Below, piece after piece: positions 18,601-26,775 of a stretch of DNA of 64,000 nucleotides. Within the stretch, counting starts at the first letter, position 1, and every line of letters starts with the position of its first letter. The position numbers were made by a program, and so were the translations under genes. The notes beneath the pieces are model-generated. The model saw only the letters and a list, made by a program, of their open reading frames with translations. It did no database searches and had not been told where the DNA came from. Origin of the DNA: Alishewanella metallidurans (GTDB lineage Bacteria > Pseudomonadota > Gammaproteobacteria > Enterobacterales > Alteromonadaceae); assembly GCF_036983985.1 (NCBI RefSeq), contig NZ_JALAHQ010000002.1, forward strand, positions 742,567-806,566, read 5' to 3'.

Positions 18601-18770
18601 TTGCTAAGCTTTTTGCCTGGTTCGGTATAAACAGTAGCGCCAGTAAGCGCAATCAGGTTAGGGGTTTTATCAACAATACCTTGTGTGGGTGTGGTCTGGT
18701 CGGCGTGGCTGCTAGCGGCAAAAGCACTAATCAGCGCGGCGCTTAACAGCGACAAACGCTCTGAGGTCAT
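15660..18770 (-). CDS. Double-domain amidohydrolase (degenerate N half, active-looking C half)
   Basis: Exported 1036-residue protein (signal peptide about 1-23, ASSHA). It contains two amidohydrolase units in one chain. The N-terminal unit (about 30-435) has the fold signatures VLIADGRISAVG and GKIAPGYQADLVLADGD, but PGFIDPYTQYG replaces the HxH motif. A middle segment (about 440-560, rich in beta strands such as GEYQLNIAGKAVTIKLDGSG) resembles no catalytic domain. The C-terminal unit (about 585-1000) has LTPGIIDEHSH (His about 640 and 642), FIHTHSY, TFTHILEGYK and SINSDD, so it keeps metal ligands. The substrate is unknown. It lies 21 bp after the GGDEF-EAL gene and 11 bp before the next amidohydrolase. 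Confidence 0.88.
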   Translation of the reverse strand: MTSERLSLLSAALISAFAASSHADQTTPTQGIVDKTPNLIALTGATVYTEPGKKLSNATVLIADGRISAVGTKISVPAGYQTIDASRYTLYPGFIDPYTQYGIKPAERSAPGSYRDAPVYKNDRKGGNASNDAIHAQQQWVSEFKPDSKAAAELRKLGFTTAQSARFDGIFRGQAFVSSLGDGIANELVLKANGPQFMAFSKGTSKQSYPSSLMGSIALIRQTLSDANWYNGAYGKTDTRYFNSPIEFNAALQNLSHIDQSGAIFETSDDKSLLRAHQLLSEFKLTNAVIVGSGFEYVRRDEIKATGRSIILPLNFPAAPSVEQVADQVDVSLADLRHWERAPANPGELAKAGIPFALTTFKLKDTKQFWPNLRKAVKYGLSADKALAALTTEPARIAGVADRLGKIAPGYQADLVLADGDLFTDGAIVATWIRGQQHLITAVNPVNFAGEYQLNIAGKAVTIKLDGSGDKLAGNAKLVSAADTKGVKLDNVTAAQQLLQFNVNLAELTGDKQIAQFSGQLVDNNLTGKWQLSGRTETVTAQRQATDKKSEAAKVANVDTTMLSQLTFPNRAYGLPAKAKQQNVHIKNATVWTAEKEGVLENTDVIVRNGKFDKIGKNLATPSGFDVIDAKGMHLTPGIIDEHSHVAIEAGVNEGTDSVTSEVHIGDVLNPEDINLYRGLAGGTTTAQLLHGSANAIGGMAQVVQFRWGESADGLKMKAAPPSIKFALGENVKQSNWGDSFTSRYPQTRMGVETTVRDAFQAAKEYKATWAEYNKLSKRQRDDVAPPRTDYRLQTLVEILDKKRFIHTHSYVASEILMLMDVAEEMGFNITTFTHILEGYKVAKEMKAHGASASTFADWWAYKMEVQDAIPTNACLMAKEGLLVSINSDDAGLQRRLNQEAAKSVMYCGMDQHDALKMVTINPAIQLKIDGVTGSIKQGKQADFVLWNTNPLSVYSQAQQTWIAGTKYFDINTDKQLQQNLEAEKAALVQKVLGADDSAKAGDKDAYKQDEPEWHCEDQGDWWNITTHIHANGRAH

Positions 18771-18791
18771 AACTTATTCCTGGATTAAGAA

Positions 18792-21749
18792 TTATCTGTT
18801 AATAACGTAGTTCAGACGACCAAGCTCTTGCTCAGCCAATGGCGTACTAAAATAGTAGCCCTGAACCTGGTAGCAAGCATTTCTTCTTAAAAATTCGACT
18901 TGTTCTGCCGTTTCAACTCCTTCAGCCACAACACGAAGATTCATCTTCTGTGCCATGGCAATAATCGCCGCCACAATATTCATGTCGTTACGATCATCCG
19001 GAATATCTTTGACAAACGAGCGATCTATTTTTAGCTCATCTACCGGAAAACGCTTTAAATAACTAAGCGAGGAATAGCCTGTACCAAAGTCATCAATAGA
19101 TAAAGACACACCGAGACGCTTTAACTGATTTAATTGGTTAATAGCCGCATCGGTATCACCCATTAGCATACTTTCGGTAATTTCAAAGGTAATACTGGCT
19201 GGGTTTGCACCGGTACGAATTAAAATCCGTTCAATAATTTCAGGTAAGTTATCATCATTAAACTGGCGCGCTGACAGATTAATCGACAAGGTGACATTAT
19301 GGCCACGGCTATGCTGTCGTGTTAAAAAGCGACAACCCTCCCAAATTATCCATTCACCAATTTGTACTATTAAGCCGGTACTTTCCGCTACAGAAATAAA
19401 ACGTAGCGGTGGTATTAAAATATTATCGGGTGTTAGCCAACGTAATAAGGCTTCATAACCAGTAATACTATTGTTACGAATATCAATTTTCGGTTGGTAG
19501 TACAATAAAAACTGTTGTTCGCGAATGGCTTCACGTAGTTTATTTTCTATTAATAGCCGTTCGTTTGCCGCATCATTTAAATCTTGGCTGAAAAAATGAA
19601 AGGTGTTTTTACCACGCGCTTTAGCTTCGTACATCGCTAAATCGGCATGCTTTAACAGTAATTCTTCTTCTGATGCATCTTCAGGGGCAATAGTAATACC
19701 AATGCTGGCACTGATAGAAACCTCGTGCTGGCCCAACTTTACCGGTGTACTAAAGGCTTGCTGTAAATTAGCCGCTATGGCTGATGCTTGGGCTCTGTCT
19801 TTGATACCACTTAATATTACCGCAAATTCATCACCACCTAAGCGCGCGATAGTATCCTCTTCACGCAGCCTCGCCATTAGTCGGTTTGACACCTCTTTAA
19901 GCAGCTCATCTCCGGCGTCATGCCCCAAGGTGTCGTTAATACGCTTAAATTCATCTAAATCAAAATACAATAACGCAAAGTTGTAATAACCACGGTGCGC
20001 CATGGCAATGGCTTTGCGCAATTGGTCACGAAAGTAACTTCGGTTAGCTAACCCAGTAAGTGCATCGTAGTAAGCCAGTTGTTCCATTTTTTTCTGGCTT
20101 TGCTTAATAAAAGAAATGTCCTGCATTGCACAAACATAATTAGTAATACTGCCCTTTTCATCGCGAATTGGCGCAATAGCCAGCGACACCCATAACTGGC
20201 GGTCTTGGTGCTGTAATAGCATATCCCCGCGCCAATGCTGTCGAGCACTGATGGTGCCAGTAATTTCCTCACTAACGTGGCGCATTTCATCAGCAAACAA
20301 ACTATGCAACGGCTGCTGCAATTGTTCGTTATTACTGCCAATCATCTCAGTTAAAAAAGGGTTAATATACTCAATGTTAAGCCGCTCATCGGTTAATACG
20401 ATGCCAGAACTAGAAAATGAAACGGCTTTACTTAACTTGCGAGCAGAGTGCTCGGCAACTTCTTTTTCTTCAATACGAATATTAAGGCCAGTAACTAGCT
20501 CAGAAATTTCCTCCGACATTCGACCAAATGCCTGATTCAGCAAACCTATTTCATCATGTTTGTTATCCAGCACCACTTTTTGCAAATCGCCACGGGATAA
20601 GCGGTTTATGGCGCCAGATAATCTATTTAATCGCTTAAGTATAAACTGATGCACAACCAGCTGTAGCACCAACGCCACCGCTAATGCGACAATTAAAAAA
20701 GTTATTAATAAATTGCGCCGAAAACTCTGTAAAGCCGTTAACGCCCGTTTCTTTTCGTTATATACCGCGACGTACCAATTAAGGCCACTAATTGGCGCAG
20801 CAGACAGCAAGTATTCCGGAGCTACCGTTGCTGCTTGGTTTAACTGTTTTGGCTTTGCGCTAACCTGGGTGGCGTAGGCTTGTAGGCTGGCACTTTCGAG
20901 TTGGATTCTACTGTCAGGCGCCTTTATCGCTGGTGATTGCACTTGCTTATGGAATAACGCGCCGAACACCACGCCATTTTCATCAAATAATAAAGCGTGG
21001 CCTTGTTGTAAGCTATTACCCAACGCTAATTTATCAATAAGATCATTGAGCACATAGTCAGTACCGGTAACACCAACAAATTCGTCATCGATATATACCG
21101 GAATAATCAGGCTAGTCATCCATTTTTGCCAAATAGCATCGTAGTAAACCGGAGTCCAGCGTGGCTGGCGCACCGGATTATTCTCTGGTGTGGCTATTTG
21201 ATAAAAGTTATCGGCGTGAAAATCATGAGTTACATCAACAGACATAGCCCAGTCCGCTGGCGAGATACGGATAAATTGCTCTTTAGCAATAAAGTAGAAA
21301 TTAAAAAAGTCGTGTAACATCAACGGCGATAATTCTTGCCATAATGTTGCCGTGCGCTCAAACATCGCCGCAGTGCGCTCAGTATAATTAGCAGCGGAAA
21401 TAAAGGCGGCAGAAAAGTTATCTTGCACCCGTACACTACCATCAACTAACGGGCTTAAGCGTTTTTTGCTATTTAACTGCTGCGCACTCAATATTCTTGT
21501 AACTGCAAGATTTGCTGTGATGGCTTTTTGCTGTTTTTGCGCAATATCGTGGCTTAGTTGCCGAGCAAAGCTTCTAGTTTGTTGTTCAACTACGGCTTGC
21601 TGATGCTCAAGCACCATACTTTTTTGCAACGTAAGCGCAACGTAACCAATAGCAACACCAGCAATAACTATTGCCAAAAACACAACTAGTGCAAATTTTT
21701 GCCCTAAAGAATACATTCCATGTAATTTAGCTATATTAACGTCCTTCAC
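18792..21749 (-). CDS. Membrane GGDEF-EAL protein with periplasmic sensor, HAMP and PAS domains
   Basis: 985 residues. Order: membrane segment (about 17-38), a large periplasmic sensing region with Cache-like features (GVTGTDYVLNDLI near 230), a second membrane segment (about 345-367), HAMP, PAS (about 440-560), GGDEF and EAL. The GGDEF motif RLGGDEF (about 637) is intact and preceded by an RxxD inhibitory site exactly five residues upstream (REED-TIARL). The EAL domain keeps YEALLRW, DDFGTGYSSL and ELKIDRSFV. It could therefore both make and degrade cyclic di-GMP. It heads a leftward run with two amidohydrolases and an M28 peptidase, with a 21-bp gap and no terminator. Confidence 0.93.
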   Translation of the reverse strand: MKDVNIAKLHGMYSLGQKFALVVFLAIVIAGVAIGYVALTLQKSMVLEHQQAVVEQQTRSFARQLSHDIAQKQQKAITANLAVTRILSAQQLNSKKRLSPLVDGSVRVQDNFSAAFISAANYTERTAAMFERTATLWQELSPLMLHDFFNFYFIAKEQFIRISPADWAMSVDVTHDFHADNFYQIATPENNPVRQPRWTPVYYDAIWQKWMTSLIIPVYIDDEFVGVTGTDYVLNDLIDKLALGNSLQQGHALLFDENGVVFGALFHKQVQSPAIKAPDSRIQLESASLQAYATQVSAKPKQLNQAATVAPEYLLSAAPISGLNWYVAVYNEKKRALTALQSFRRNLLITFLIVALAVALVLQLVVHQFILKRLNRLSGAINRLSRGDLQKVVLDNKHDEIGLLNQAFGRMSEEISELVTGLNIRIEEKEVAEHSARKLSKAVSFSSSGIVLTDERLNIEYINPFLTEMIGSNNEQLQQPLHSLFADEMRHVSEEITGTISARQHWRGDMLLQHQDRQLWVSLAIAPIRDEKGSITNYVCAMQDISFIKQSQKKMEQLAYYDALTGLANRSYFRDQLRKAIAMAHRGYYNFALLYFDLDEFKRINDTLGHDAGDELLKEVSNRLMARLREEDTIARLGGDEFAVILSGIKDRAQASAIAANLQQAFSTPVKLGQHEVSISASIGITIAPEDASEEELLLKHADLAMYEAKARGKNTFHFFSQDLNDAANERLLIENKLREAIREQQFLLYYQPKIDIRNNSITGYEALLRWLTPDNILIPPLRFISVAESTGLIVQIGEWIIWEGCRFLTRQHSRGHNVTLSINLSARQFNDDNLPEIIERILIRTGANPASITFEITESMLMGDTDAAINQLNQLKRLGVSLSIDDFGTGYSSLSYLKRFPVDELKIDRSFVKDIPDDRNDMNIVAAIIAMAQKMNLRVVAEGVETAEQVEFLRRNACYQVQGYYFSTPLAEQELGRLNYVINR

Positions 21750-21858
21750 TCACTCTGCCTAATTGCGAAAACTAGAGGGTTATTGGCAAGGTTCTACTTT
21801 CTGGTAAGATACCCTATTTCCATTATTGCATGTAATTTCATCAAAAGAGAATGAATCA

Positions 21859-22308
21859 ATGAAAAAGCCCCTAACTGCCTTACTTTGTCTCGCTGTGTTA
21901 TCAGTACCTGCAATAGCGGGTAACGCTTTTGTCGATGCCGAAGATAGCATTGAATACCGTCAAGCAGCCTTTCAGCTTATTCGCCATAACGTGGGTGATA
22001 TTGCCGCTATGGTAAAAGGTGAAATAAACTACGACGCCGCTCGTGTTAACAAGCGCGCTACCGCACTAGCAACGTTAACCACCTTACCTTGGGAAGCGTT
22101 TAGCGTGCCAGGTGCAGATAAAGGCGGTAACGCGAAAGCGGCTATTTGGCAAAATTTGGCAGATTTCACCAGTCGTAGTGAAAAACTCATTGCGGATGCG
22201 GCTACACTGAAAGTGGCCGCAGATAGCAACGATCAGGCGGAAGTTCGTAAAGCCTTTGGCAACTTTGCCCGTAACTGCAAAGCCTGCCACGATCAGTATA
22301 AAGAATAA
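21859..22308 (+). CDS. Cytochrome c' (class II cytochrome c)
   Basis: Periplasmic mono-haem four-helix cytochrome of 149 residues. The signal peptide covers residues 1-20 (ending AIAG) and the C-terminal haem site is CKACH at 140-144, the class II position. The N-terminal IEYRQAAFQLIRHNVGDIAAMVKGE is a typical first helix. It probably binds NO or serves as electron carrier, as in related organisms. The ATG at 21859 has a purine-rich AAGAGAA ribosome binding site; an in-frame ATG at 21826 would place extra residues before a perfect signal peptide. It converges with the cytochrome b561 gene, a pairing seen in other gammaproteobacteria. Confidence 0.93.
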   Translation: MKKPLTALLCLAVLSVPAIAGNAFVDAEDSIEYRQAAFQLIRHNVGDIAAMVKGEINYDAARVNKRATALATLTTLPWEAFSVPGADKGGNAKAAIWQNLADFTSRSEKLIADAATLKVAADSNDQAEVRKAFGNFARNCKACHDQYKE

Positions 22309-22317
22309 GTAGCTAAA

Positions 22318-22344
22318 AATGGCACAATTTAAAGCTGTGCCATT
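22318..22344. terminator. Bidirectional terminator between cytochrome c' and b561
   Basis: 9-bp arms AATGGCACA/TGTGCCATT around a 9-nt loop. It overlaps the last codons of the b561 gene and lies 10 bp after the cytochrome c' stop. Confidence 0.7.
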
Positions 22345-22976
22345 AGTTTACTACCTTGCCACCAATAAAGTAGCGCCAGCATAAAGACGAATAAGACAAA
22401 AAATGCGGCGCTATTTTTTAGTTTAATACCTTTGTTTAGCGGCTTATCTTTTCCCGTTAGTAAAGGCCAAATAACATTATGCACCCGAGCGCTATGCCAC
22501 AGTGCAGCAAAAACATGCACCGCCACCGCAATTAATAACACATTAATATTCATTTTATGAAAATCAGACGCCAGCTCAACCCAGTAATTAGGTAATAGGC
22601 TAACTAACGGGCCATCATTAATATAATTATTATCAAGTGTTGCTAAACCACTGAGTAATTGCAGCACGACCAGCACAATAAGCAGCACTATCATATAAAA
22701 TGAAGCCGGGTTATGCCCTGTTACCGGATAAGGTTTACGCAAATAATTAATAGCGGTTACTGGCGTTGTCGCAAACCGACTAAATTTCGCGGTGCTACTT
22801 CCTATCACACCCCAAACAAGGCGCGATACCACCAATGCAGCTAGGCTATAGGCTAGCAGTTGATGCAACGCTATCATGCCTTCTTCGCCGGTATACCAAA
22901 GCCCAGCGATTAATAATACCTGGCTCCAGTGAAAAAAACGTACTGCTAAATCCCATATTTTTACTTTTTGTGACAT
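22329..22976 (-). CDS. Cytochrome b561-type di-haem membrane protein
   Basis: 215-residue inner-membrane protein with four or five hydrophobic helices and the conserved histidines of the b561/bacterial cytochrome b family: RFFHWSQVLLIAGLW, IALHQLLAYSLAALVVSRLVWG, DFHKMNINVLLIAVAVHVFAALWHS. It probably moves electrons between the quinone pool and the periplasmic cytochrome c' encoded convergently. The C-terminal helix (FVLFVFMLALLYWW) closes the protein. There is no other haem or partner gene here. Confidence 0.88.
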   Translation of the reverse strand: MSQKVKIWDLAVRFFHWSQVLLIAGLWYTGEEGMIALHQLLAYSLAALVVSRLVWGVIGSSTAKFSRFATTPVTAINYLRKPYPVTGHNPASFYMIVLLIVLVVLQLLSGLATLDNNYINDGPLVSLLPNYWVELASDFHKMNINVLLIAVAVHVFAALWHSARVHNVIWPLLTGKDKPLNKGIKLKNSAAFFVLFVFMLALLYWWQGSKLMAQL

Positions 22977-23031
22977 TACCTTTAGCCTCCGCTATGCTAA
23001 GTTTTTGATTTTATACTAGAGAAGCATAAAG

Positions 23032-25377
23032 ATGAATTGGTGGAAATGGACTCTAAGCGCACTAGCCTTGCTGTTGGCCTTATTTGCCGCGCTAATTTAT
23101 GGCGCACTACGGCTAAGTTTACCCGTATACGACGGCGAGCAAAAAACGAGCATTGATAATACGGCGCGCTTAGAGCGCGACGCTCTGGGTTACCTAAGCA
23201 TTCATGCGGCTAATCGCACTGATGCCGCGTTTGCCTTAGGCTTTGCCCATGCGCAAGAGCGTTTTTTTCAAATGGATATTTTACGTCGTAATGCTGCAGG
23301 TGAGTTATCCGCCTTATTTGGCGAACGCGCGCTTAATACCGATAAAGCCCAGCGCCAACATCGCTTTCGCTTTCGGGCAGAACGTGCGTTAGCGCAACTT
23401 AGTGCTAATGAACAACAACGGCTTAACGCATATACTAATGGCGTTAATGAAGGCTTGGCATCACTAAGCTTGCCACCTTTTGAATACAGCCTGTTAGGGC
23501 AAACGCCAGAACCATGGCGCACCGCCGATTCGTTTTTAGTGATCTACAGCATGTACCTCGATTTACAAAGCAAGCTAGGCCGCGATGACTATGCAATGAC
23601 AGTGCTAAAACAGGCATTACCTAGCGACTGGTATCAGTTTTTACAACAGCATTCTGATATTTGGCAGGCTGCACTGGATGGCAGTGTGGTTGCACCAATA
23701 GCTATGCCGGAGTCGGAATATCCAGCCGCACTGCGCCAGCAACGTAATGCCTGCCGTCAATGCACACTTATGGACAGTGCCGATATTGGGAGTAACAACT
23801 TTGCTGTTGCCGGTAACCTCACTAGCCATGGCAGTGCAATTTTAGCTGACGATATGCATCTAGGTATTCGCGTACCTAGCACTTGGTATAAGGCCCAACT
23901 TAATTGGCGCGAAAACGGCAATTTGCATACTGTTACCGGTTTAACCTTACCCGGTACGCCAGCGATAGTAGCCGGTTCAAATGGCAAAGTAGCTTGGGGC
24001 TTTACCAATAGCACCGGCGATTGGCATGATTTAATTGCTTTAAAATTGTCAGATGATAACAAACGCTATTTAACCACAGACGGTTGGCAACCACTAACCT
24101 ATCAGTATGAAACGATTAAAATTGCTGGCCAGCCAGATCAGACGCTTGAGCTTACAGAAACCCAATGGGGCCCAGTGGTAAAGTTTGGCAATAGCCCCGT
24201 TTTTGCCCTGCGTTGGGTAGCGCATGATGATATCGCAGTAAACTTTAACCTACTGCAACTAGAGCAAACCAATACGGTAGCCGAAGCACTTAAGCTAGCG
24301 CCCTCGGTCGGTGTACCGGTACAAAACCTATTAGTTGCCGACCACCTTGGTCAGATTGGTTGGAGCCTAATTGGCCCTATTCCAGTAAGGCAACTAACCG
24401 ATTTTGATACCGCACAAGATTGGAGTAGCGGCACCGAGCGTTGGCTTGGCTATCAGGAAGCTGATTTACAACCACAGTATACCGATGCTGACAGGCTATG
24501 GACCGCCAATGCCAGAATGATTGGCGGTGAAGCTTATACTCTTATGGGTAATGGTGGCTATGATTTAGGCGCCAGAGGTTGGCAAATTAAGCAAGGATTA
24601 GACGAATTACAACAGGCCGACGAACATGCTCTGCATCAAATTCAGCTAGATAATCGGGCATTGATGCTTCAGCGCTGGCAACAACTGTTACTTCAAGTGT
24701 TAGACCCTGCTGCAGTTACACAACATCAGCTACAAGCCTATCGACAGCACGTAGTTAATAGCAGCACTCATGCTAGCACCGATGCAGTGGGTTACACACT
24801 GGTGCGCGCCTTTCGCCAGCAATTATTAGAACTGCAATTCGCCTCGCTGTCGGCATTACTTGAGCAACATGATGCCCGCAGCCAAGATTTAAAGTTCTCG
24901 TTAGAAACCCCCATGTGGCAACTGTTACAACAGCAGCGTAGCGATACCCTGCCGGCACCATACAGCAGCTGGTCGGAACTCATGCTGGCCGCCGTGCTAC
25001 AAAGTAAAGCCGAGCTTGAGCACCAATATGGCAACTTAGAACACAGCCAATGGGGGCAAGTTAACCCGGCGAAAATTAATCATCCGTTAGCATCAGCAAT
25101 TCCGTTATTCGGTGATTGGTTAAATATGCCGGCAACGCCAATGAACGGCGATCGCCATATGCCTAGAGTACAACTACCTGGTTTTGGCCAATCAGAGCGT
25201 ATGGTGGTAGCACCTGGGCAAGAACAGCAAGGTATTTTAACCATACCTGCAGGGCAATCTGGCCACCCATTATCGCCCTTTTACCGTGCAGATCATCAGT
25301 ATTGGCTAAACGAAGTGGCACTGCCGTTTTTACCCGGTGAGAAAAAATACCAGCTATTGTTAACGCCTCAGGGTTGA
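23032..25377 (+). CDS. Penicillin acylase family N-terminal nucleophile hydrolase
   Basis: 781-residue Ntn hydrolase related to penicillin G acylase and acyl-homoserine lactone acylases. It has one N-terminal membrane segment (about 5-28) that may act as anchor or signal. An alpha part follows (FGFAHAQERFFQMDILRR-type motif around 75), then a spacer, then the autoprocessing site with Ser254 in GSNNFAV as expected nucleophile of the beta subunit. Further conserved parts are LADDMHLG, GLTLPGTPAIVAGSNGKVAWGFTN and the late GQSGHPLSPFY. The substrate is an amide but unknown; AHL quenching or amide scavenging are both possible. It stands alone, followed by the pheA leader. Confidence 0.9.
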   Translation: MNWWKWTLSALALLLALFAALIYGALRLSLPVYDGEQKTSIDNTARLERDALGYLSIHAANRTDAAFALGFAHAQERFFQMDILRRNAAGELSALFGERALNTDKAQRQHRFRFRAERALAQLSANEQQRLNAYTNGVNEGLASLSLPPFEYSLLGQTPEPWRTADSFLVIYSMYLDLQSKLGRDDYAMTVLKQALPSDWYQFLQQHSDIWQAALDGSVVAPIAMPESEYPAALRQQRNACRQCTLMDSADIGSNNFAVAGNLTSHGSAILADDMHLGIRVPSTWYKAQLNWRENGNLHTVTGLTLPGTPAIVAGSNGKVAWGFTNSTGDWHDLIALKLSDDNKRYLTTDGWQPLTYQYETIKIAGQPDQTLELTETQWGPVVKFGNSPVFALRWVAHDDIAVNFNLLQLEQTNTVAEALKLAPSVGVPVQNLLVADHLGQIGWSLIGPIPVRQLTDFDTAQDWSSGTERWLGYQEADLQPQYTDADRLWTANARMIGGEAYTLMGNGGYDLGARGWQIKQGLDELQQADEHALHQIQLDNRALMLQRWQQLLLQVLDPAAVTQHQLQAYRQHVVNSSTHASTDAVGYTLVRAFRQQLLELQFASLSALLEQHDARSQDLKFSLETPMWQLLQQQRSDTLPAPYSSWSELMLAAVLQSKAELEHQYGNLEHSQWGQVNPAKINHPLASAIPLFGDWLNMPATPMNGDRHMPRVQLPGFGQSERMVVAPGQEQQGILTIPAGQSGHPLSPFYRADHQYWLNEVALPFLPGEKKYQLLLTPQG

Positions 25378-25410
25378 CTTTAGCCATCTAGACCAACTAT
25401 GTTAGCGACT

Positions 25411-25473
25411 ATGAAACGAATAATTATTGCGCTCAGCTTTTTTAACTTTACCACCCGACTTGGGAGGCGGTAA
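25411..25473 (+). CDS. pheL: PheL-like leader peptide of pheA (20 residues)
   Basis: ATG to TAA frame encoding MKRIIIALSFFNFTTRLGRR. Three Phe codons (TTT TTT AAC TTT, 25438-25449) lie 30 bp before the stop. The frame sits between the penicillin acylase gene and pheA and is directly followed by a terminator hairpin. This is the layout of phenylalanine-controlled attenuation, as in E. coli pheL-pheA, although the peptide sequence differs. When Phe-tRNA is scarce, stalling here would free the antiterminator. No strong Shine-Dalgarno is visible. Confidence 0.8.
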   Translation: MKRIIIALSFFNFTTRLGRR

Positions 25474-25523
25474 GCTGCGCGCGCAGTAAAACCTAAAAAC
25501 CTCCCATAATGGGAGGTTTTTTT
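25448..25523 (+). promoter_or_regulatory. pheA transcription attenuator
   Basis: Terminator: AACCTCCCA (25498-25506) pairs with TGGGAGGTT (25510-25518) and is followed by a run of T to 25525. Antiterminator: TGGGAGG (25461-25467), inside the end of the leader frame, is complementary to CCTCCCA (25500-25506), so the two hairpins exclude each other. An upstream segment TTACC (25448-25452) can pair with GGTAA (25469-25473), giving the protector hairpin. All three pairings are seen in the sequence; regulation by Phe is inferred. Confidence 0.82.
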
Positions 25524-25561
25524 TTGCTTATTTTTAATGCTTAAACCAAGAGATAATTAAC

Positions 25562-26716
25562 ATGGAACTGGATGAAATACGTCAAGCAATTAGTGATATC
25601 GACCGCCAACTACTGAGTTTATTGTCACAACGTCGACTACTTGCGCTGGCTGTAGCCGACGCCAAACTAGCCACTAACAAACCGATTAGAGATCAGAAGC
25701 GTGAGCAAGAGCTGTTAGTATCTTTAATCGAACAAGGCAAGCCGTTAGCACTGGATGCGCAGTACGTTACTCGGTTATATCACGTTATTATTGAAGACTC
25801 GGTATTACAGCAACAAGCCAAAATTCAGGGCCAACTTAATGGCACTAACGAACCGACCGTGCGGGTAGCCTTTCTTGGTGGTCAAGGTTCTTACAGTTAC
25901 TGGGCGGCACAAAAATATTTTGCCCGTCGTGCTGGGCGTATTATTGAACACGGTTGCGATAGCTTTAACGATATAGTGCAAGCAGTAGAAACTGGTCATG
26001 CCGACTATGCGGTATTGCCAATAGAAAATACTTCTTCTGGCAGTATTAACGAAGTGTATGATATTTTGCAGCACACTCGGTTATCTATTGTTGGCGAGCT
26101 TACCCACCCAATTGCCCACTGTTTACTAGGCTTAGCGCAAACCGATCTGAGTAAAATTCGTCAAGTGTGTGCCCACCCACAAGTTATTGCCCAGTGCAGT
26201 CAATATTTACAGGGCTTATCACAGGTAAAAATTGAATATTGTGATAGCTCATCAGATGCATTTAACCGCATTAAACAGCAACAAGACCCCACGATAGTTG
26301 CTATTGGCGGTGAAGAAGGCGGCCAGTTGTATGGCCTAAATGTACTAACGCGTGATCTTGCCAATCAAAAAGATAACGTCAGTCGGTTTATTGTCGTCGC
26401 GCGTAAACCAGTAACGGTTGCCAAAGCCCTGCCAGCAAAAACCACTTTTATTATGTATACCGGCCAGCAACCCGGAGCCTTAGTAGACGCCTTACTGGTG
26501 CTAAAACAGCATGGCATTAGCATGGGCAAGCTAGAATCACGCCCCATAAATGGCAACCCGTGGGAAGAAATGTTCTACGTCGATGTATTTGCTAATTTAA
26601 ACGACTACGCCATGACCCGCGCTTTAGAAGAGTTAAATAGAATTACAAAGTTTATTAAGGTACTCGGCTGTTACCCAAGTGAAGATATAGAACCAACAGT
26701 AGTAACGACCAATTAG
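25562..26716 (+). CDS. pheA: PheA, chorismate mutase/prephenate dehydratase (P-protein)
   Basis: Bifunctional first and second step of phenylalanine synthesis from chorismate, cytoplasmic. 384 residues: chorismate mutase (1-90, with DIDRQLLSLLSQRRLLALAVADAK), prephenate dehydratase (about 98-275, VAFLGGQGSYS, PIENTSSGSINEVYD and NVSRFIV) and the Phe-sensing ACT domain (about 290-370, with KLESRP). It is controlled by the leader attenuator directly upstream. The last nine shared residues YPSEDIEPT (371-379) are followed here by VVTTN. A second copy of the YPSEDIEPT-encoding DNA with an immediate stop lies 589 bp downstream, suggesting that the 3' end was replaced by an insertion. Confidence 0.96.
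   Translation: MELDEIRQAISDIDRQLLSLLSQRRLLALAVADAKLATNKPIRDQKREQELLVSLIEQGKPLALDAQYVTRLYHVIIEDSVLQQQAKIQGQLNGTNEPTVRVAFLGGQGSYSYWAAQKYFARRAGRIIEHGCDSFNDIVQAVETGHADYAVLPIENTSSGSINEVYDILQHTRLSIVGELTHPIAHCLLGLAQTDLSKIRQVCAHPQVIAQCSQYLQGLSQVKIEYCDSSSDAFNRIKQQQDPTIVAIGGEEGGQLYGLNVLTRDLANQKDNVSRFIVVARKPVTVAKALPAKTTFIMYTGQQPGALVDALLVLKQHGISMGKLESRPINGNPWEEMFYVDVFANLNDYAMTRALEELNRITKFIKVLGCYPSEDIEPTVVTTN
26670..26698 (+). repeat. Direct repeat copy 1 (end of pheA)
   Basis: 29 bp ending the conserved part of pheA. It matches copy 2 at 27259-27287 in 26 of 29 positions. The three differences (CCA/CCC, AGT/AGC, GAA/GAG) are all synonymous third positions. Confidence 0.8.
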
Positions 26717-26745
26717 GTTAAAAGCAGTAATAACTCATTGCATAA

Positions 26746-26775
26746 AGTTCCAGCCAGCCCTAAGCTGCTGGAACT
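26746..26775. terminator. Hairpin between pheA and the orphan exported-protein gene
   Basis: Arms AGTTCCAGC (26746-26754) and GCTGGAACT (26767-26775) with a 12-nt loop. It lies between convergent genes and overlaps the stop codon of the - strand gene. There is no long T-run on either side, so strength is uncertain. Confidence 0.5.
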
